From Oscillatoriales cyanobacterium (GTDB lineage Bacteria > Cyanobacteriota > Cyanobacteriia > Cyanobacteriales > Microcoleaceae): a stretch of DNA of 64,000 nt. The notes beneath the pieces were generated by a model. The model saw only the letters and a list, made by a program, of their open reading frames with translations. It searched no databases and was not told where the DNA came from. Shown in pieces: positions 61,752 through 64,000 of this stretch (positions are counted from its first letter, which is position 1; each line of letters opens with the position of its first letter). Where the stretch lies: NCBI GenBank assembly GCA_004293365.1, contig RDYN01000024.1:1-64000 (forward strand), written 5' to 3'. The position numbers and the translations under genes are program-made.

Positions 61752-62579
61752 TCATCTCAATCGATAACATATACCTTTGTCAAATTGCACCAATTCAAAA
61801 GCAGGGTCAAGATTTACAGTTGTTTCTCCTCCGCCTAGGAATAAGTAGCCCTTGGGACGCAACACCCGCCGCGCTCTTGCTAAAATCGATTGCTTTGTCT
61901 GAACATCAAAATATATTAAGACATTTCGCAGAAAAATAATATCCATTTGAGGCATCGATCCAAAGGGTTCTGTCAAGTTAATTTGGCGAAATTCGATCGC
62001 CTTGCGGAGGTCTTCTTTAATCTGCCATTCCTTGCCGCACGGCTGGAAGTATTTGTGTAATAATGCTGTTGGTAAGCCGCGCACTACTTCGTGCTGGGCG
62101 TAGCATCCAGAAGTTGCTCGCTTCAGCATGGCTGTAGAAATATCGCTACCAAGTATCTGCACTTGATTTCTCGCTAACTGCGGAAAGTATTCGCGCAGCA
62201 GCATCGCAATACTGTAGGGTTCTTGGCCGCTGGAACAAGCAGCACACCAAATATTCAAATTACCCTCGCCCTGGATCTGTTTTAACAATTCCGGTAATAC
62301 TGATATTTTTAATATCTCAAAGGGGTTGATATCTCGGAAAAAAAATGTCTCGTTTGTCATCATTGCTTCGACAGTCGATTCGTAAAGTTGGTTAAAACGC
62401 TGTTGTTTGATTTGTTTTAACTCTGCAACTAATCCGCTGATGGAGTTTGCTCCGGCTTCTTTAGCTACCATCCCTAAACGCGATTCAACGAGGTACATTT
62501 TCTCTTCGGATAGGAATACACCTGTGCGATCGTATACAAGTTTTCGGATGTAATCAAAATCTGCAATATTTATCGGCAT
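61752..62579 (-). CDS. cheR: Chemotaxis protein methyltransferase CheR
   Basis: A protein of about 275 aa from ATG 62579 (MPINIADFDYIRKLVYDRTG). The open frame extends 26 codons upstream, but those codons come from a dispersed repeat. The CheR N-domain is followed by the SAM-binding fold: IWCAACSSGQEPYSIAMLLR, QVQILGSDISTAMLKRA, and MDIIFLRNVLIYFDVQTK. It methylates Glu residues of chemoreceptors. It lies downstream of cheW and cheA on the same strand, as part of a phototaxis/pilus motility or other Che cluster. Confidence 0.93.
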   Translation of the reverse strand: MPINIADFDYIRKLVYDRTGVFLSEEKMYLVESRLGMVAKEAGANSISGLVAELKQIKQQRFNQLYESTVEAMMTNETFFFRDINPFEILKISVLPELLKQIQGEGNLNIWCAACSSGQEPYSIAMLLREYFPQLARNQVQILGSDISTAMLKRATSGCYAQHEVVRGLPTALLHKYFQPCGKEWQIKEDLRKAIEFRQINLTEPFGSMPQMDIIFLRNVLIYFDVQTKQSILARARRVLRPKGYLFLGGGETTVNLDPAFELVQFDKGICYRLR

Positions 62580-62742
62580 GGTAGTTGAAGGAAGTTCGGC
62601 AACGGATTTTTTAACGGATGTAACGGATGGATTTAAGGGATGGACGCTCAGGTTCAAGGGAAGAGAAAAGAAATAAAAATAGTTATTTCTGCATCTGTGA
62701 CTAATGACTGATGACTAATGACTAATGACTAATGACTGTTGA
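62580..62742. other. cheW-cheR spacer with repeats
   Basis: GGAAGTTCGGCAACGGATTT (62589) is a copy of the repeat near 42846 and 42887. TGACTAATGACTAATGACTA tandem words occupy 62698-62750 and run up to the cheW stop. No gene. Confidence 0.8.
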
Positions 62743-63183
62743 CTAATGACTGCTAAAATCTACAACTTTATCAACATCTAAAAATAGCAGTAACTGCCCT
62801 TGTAGCTTGTACGCTCCTCGAATTAGCGGGCGTATTTTGCTGGTAAAAGTATCTGGAGGAGTTTCAAAATCAGCTTGAGATACTTCTAGGACATCTCCAA
62901 TATCGTCTACTAACCAACTGACTGTTTCATCCCCGGTTCTCACTATTACATTTAATGGCAATTGTTCCACAGGCCGATCGCACAAATCCAACCGCCTCCG
63001 CAAATCGATCGCGGTGACAATTTGTCCCCTCAAGTTTATCAATCCACCGACTACTGCGGGCGCTAGCGGCACTCGCGTCATCTCCTGATAGCGGATGATT
63101 TCTTGCACTTTCTCAACTTCTATGCCAAAAAATAGGCTGTCAACGAAAAAGGTACAAAGTAGAGTTTCTTCAGGCATTTTCAA
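62743..63183 (-). CDS. cheW: Chemotaxis coupling protein CheW
   Basis: A 146-aa CheW-domain protein: LLCTFFVDSLFFGIEVEKVQ, YQEMTRVPLAPAVVGGLINL, RGQIVTAIDLRRRL and VSWLVDDIGDVLEVSQADFE, ending FLDVDKVVDFS. It links receptors to the CheA kinase. The gene starts 17 bases after the cheA stop, so they are co-transcribed. A Shine-Dalgarno-like AAGGAATAG precedes the ATG. Confidence 0.95.
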   Translation of the reverse strand: MKMPEETLLCTFFVDSLFFGIEVEKVQEIIRYQEMTRVPLAPAVVGGLINLRGQIVTAIDLRRRLDLCDRPVEQLPLNVIVRTGDETVSWLVDDIGDVLEVSQADFETPPDTFTSKIRPLIRGAYKLQGQLLLFLDVDKVVDFSSH

Positions 63184-63200
63184 CTATTCCTTTAAGGGCA

Positions 63201-64000
63201 TTATCTTGCGCTTGCCAACATCTGCTCGATTCCGAATAAATTGTTGTTAATTACTGCATCGACATCGAGGATTTCAGTAACTTGACCCTGAATCACAGCA
63301 CAATATGAAATTCCTGCTTGAGTAGCTGCACCTTTAATGTCGATCGCCTGTTCTACAATATCCAGGATGCGATCGACTACCAGACCGACTTGATGCTGCT
63401 CGCCGATCGATACCACGACTAACGGCAGTTTATCATCTCCTGCGCGCGATCGCCCGTCAAGACCGTTCAACTCGGAATTACGCGCATCTGCGCCGCCACC
63501 AAACACCGCCGACAAATAAATCACCGGCATAATTTGGTTGCGATACTGCACCACATTCTGCTTCCCGACACGTTCCAAAAGATGGCGGGGAAACTCTTCC
63601 AAGCGGCACACTCGCGATAGATGAATCGCCATCCGCCGACAGTCTGGGCCTTGAAATACTAGCAACTGTTGCGGAGGTTCTGAAGATTCCCGGCGGCTGT
63701 TTTCGTCAGCTAAAATCGCCTTTTCCTGAGCCTCCGTCATGTGGGTTTTCTGAGCTATCCCGTGCACGTCCAAAATCAAAGCAACTTTACCATCGCCCAT
63801 GATAGTTGCTCCCGCAAAACAAGCTAGAGATTTTAGTTGTTTTCCTAAAGGCTTAACCACAATTTCTTGCGTGTCGTTGATGGCATCTACCACCAATCCA
63901 AAAGGTTTGTCTGTCGCTTGCACTACTACAATATTCAAAGCCTCATCTGTGTCGAATTGAGATTTTTTGCCGTTTTCTACAATTCCTGTTTCTAACTGCA
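63201..64000 (-). CDS. cheA: Hybrid/CheA-type histidine kinase, C-terminal part (runs off the window)
   Basis: The frame stays open to the window edge (reading ...QLETGIVENGKKSQFDTDEA upstream of the first possible TTG start), so only the 3' end of the gene is seen. It contains two CheW-like regulatory domains: one split at the edge (VVVQATDKPFGLVVDAINDT, KVALILDVHGIA), and a second from about visible residue 90 (QQLLVFQGPDCRRMAIHLSR, NQIMPVIYLSAVFG, HQVGLVVDRILDIVE). Tandem CheW-like domains occur in cyanobacterial PixL/PilL-type CheA proteins. Kinase and phosphotransfer domains must lie beyond base 64000. Confidence 0.88.
   Translation of the reverse strand, partial: QLETGIVENGKKSQFDTDEALNIVVVQATDKPFGLVVDAINDTQEIVVKPLGKQLKSLACFAGATIMGDGKVALILDVHGIAQKTHMTEAQEKAILADENSRRESSEPPQQLLVFQGPDCRRMAIHLSRVCRLEEFPRHLLERVGKQNVVQYRNQIMPVIYLSAVFGGGADARNSELNGLDGRSRAGDDKLPLVVVSIGEQHQVGLVVDRILDIVEQAIDIKGAATQAGISYCAVIQGQVTEILDVDAVINNNLFGIEQMLASAR

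Overview
The window looks like a chromosomal segment of a filamentous, non-heterocystous cyanobacterium of the Microcoleus / Oscillatoria / Phormidium type. The signs are very frequent HIP1-type palindromes (GCGATCGC and its CGATCG core), a cyanobacterial-type glutamate-cysteine ligase, typical cyanobacterial ClpC, FtsH, HemE, B12-radical-SAM and HD-domain proteins, and intergenic regions packed with several families of short palindromic repeats. The genus is an inference; no rRNA gene is present to settle it.

Layout. 1-2.4 kb: the 3' part of a coiled-coil gene, a small acidic-tailed gene that may be frameshifted, and an IS110-family transposase. 2.4-10.1 kb: FemAB-like protein, secreted Pro-rich protein, orphan sensor kinase, M48 protease, TspO-like protein and FtsH, with 72-bp tandem hairpin repeats at 6.06-6.35 kb. 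10.5-16.1 kb is an accessory island: a two-gene unit (NERD nuclease fused to an apparently ATPase-dead SF1 helicase, then a TPR protein with an OB-like end), a DUF2442 gene and a Panacea-type toxin-antitoxin pair. 16.4-36 kb is mainly housekeeping or metabolic: radical SAM, SDR, hemE, a ParE/RelE-like toxin-antitoxin pair, PPC-domain secreted protein, LD-carboxypeptidase, map, glycosyltransferase, TerB-like protein, crp + M61 peptidase operon, inositol-phosphatase family, GH13-CBM20 amylase and an Rpn nuclease. Two isolated CRISPR-repeat-like sequences lie at 21.3 and 21.7 kb.

36.0-38.7 kb holds the most interesting locus: two nearly identical small precursor-like genes (72 and 74 aa), each followed by the same hairpin, then an MvdC/MvdD-type ATP-grasp ligase. 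This is a compact graspetide (omega-ester peptide) cassette whose precursors lack the classical microviridin core motif. Beside it, on the other strand, is a small HTH protein with a Gly/Asn-rich, RHIM-like stretch.

38.7-64 kb: HD-domain protein, conserved hypothetical, AI-2E family transporter with an early stop, gshA, trmL, LysM-M23 peptidase, tRNA with CAU anticodon, 2-Cys peroxiredoxin and a second peroxiredoxin-like protein, a giant DUF2157-like membrane protein, Uma2 nuclease, higBA, clpC, a Yip1-like membrane protein, an alpha/beta-hydrolase-like protein, and a chemotaxis/phototaxis operon cheA(partial)-cheW-cheR running off the right end. The window thus mixes stress and redox genes (Prx, gshA, ClpC, FtsH), cell-envelope turnover, and at least three toxin-antitoxin modules.
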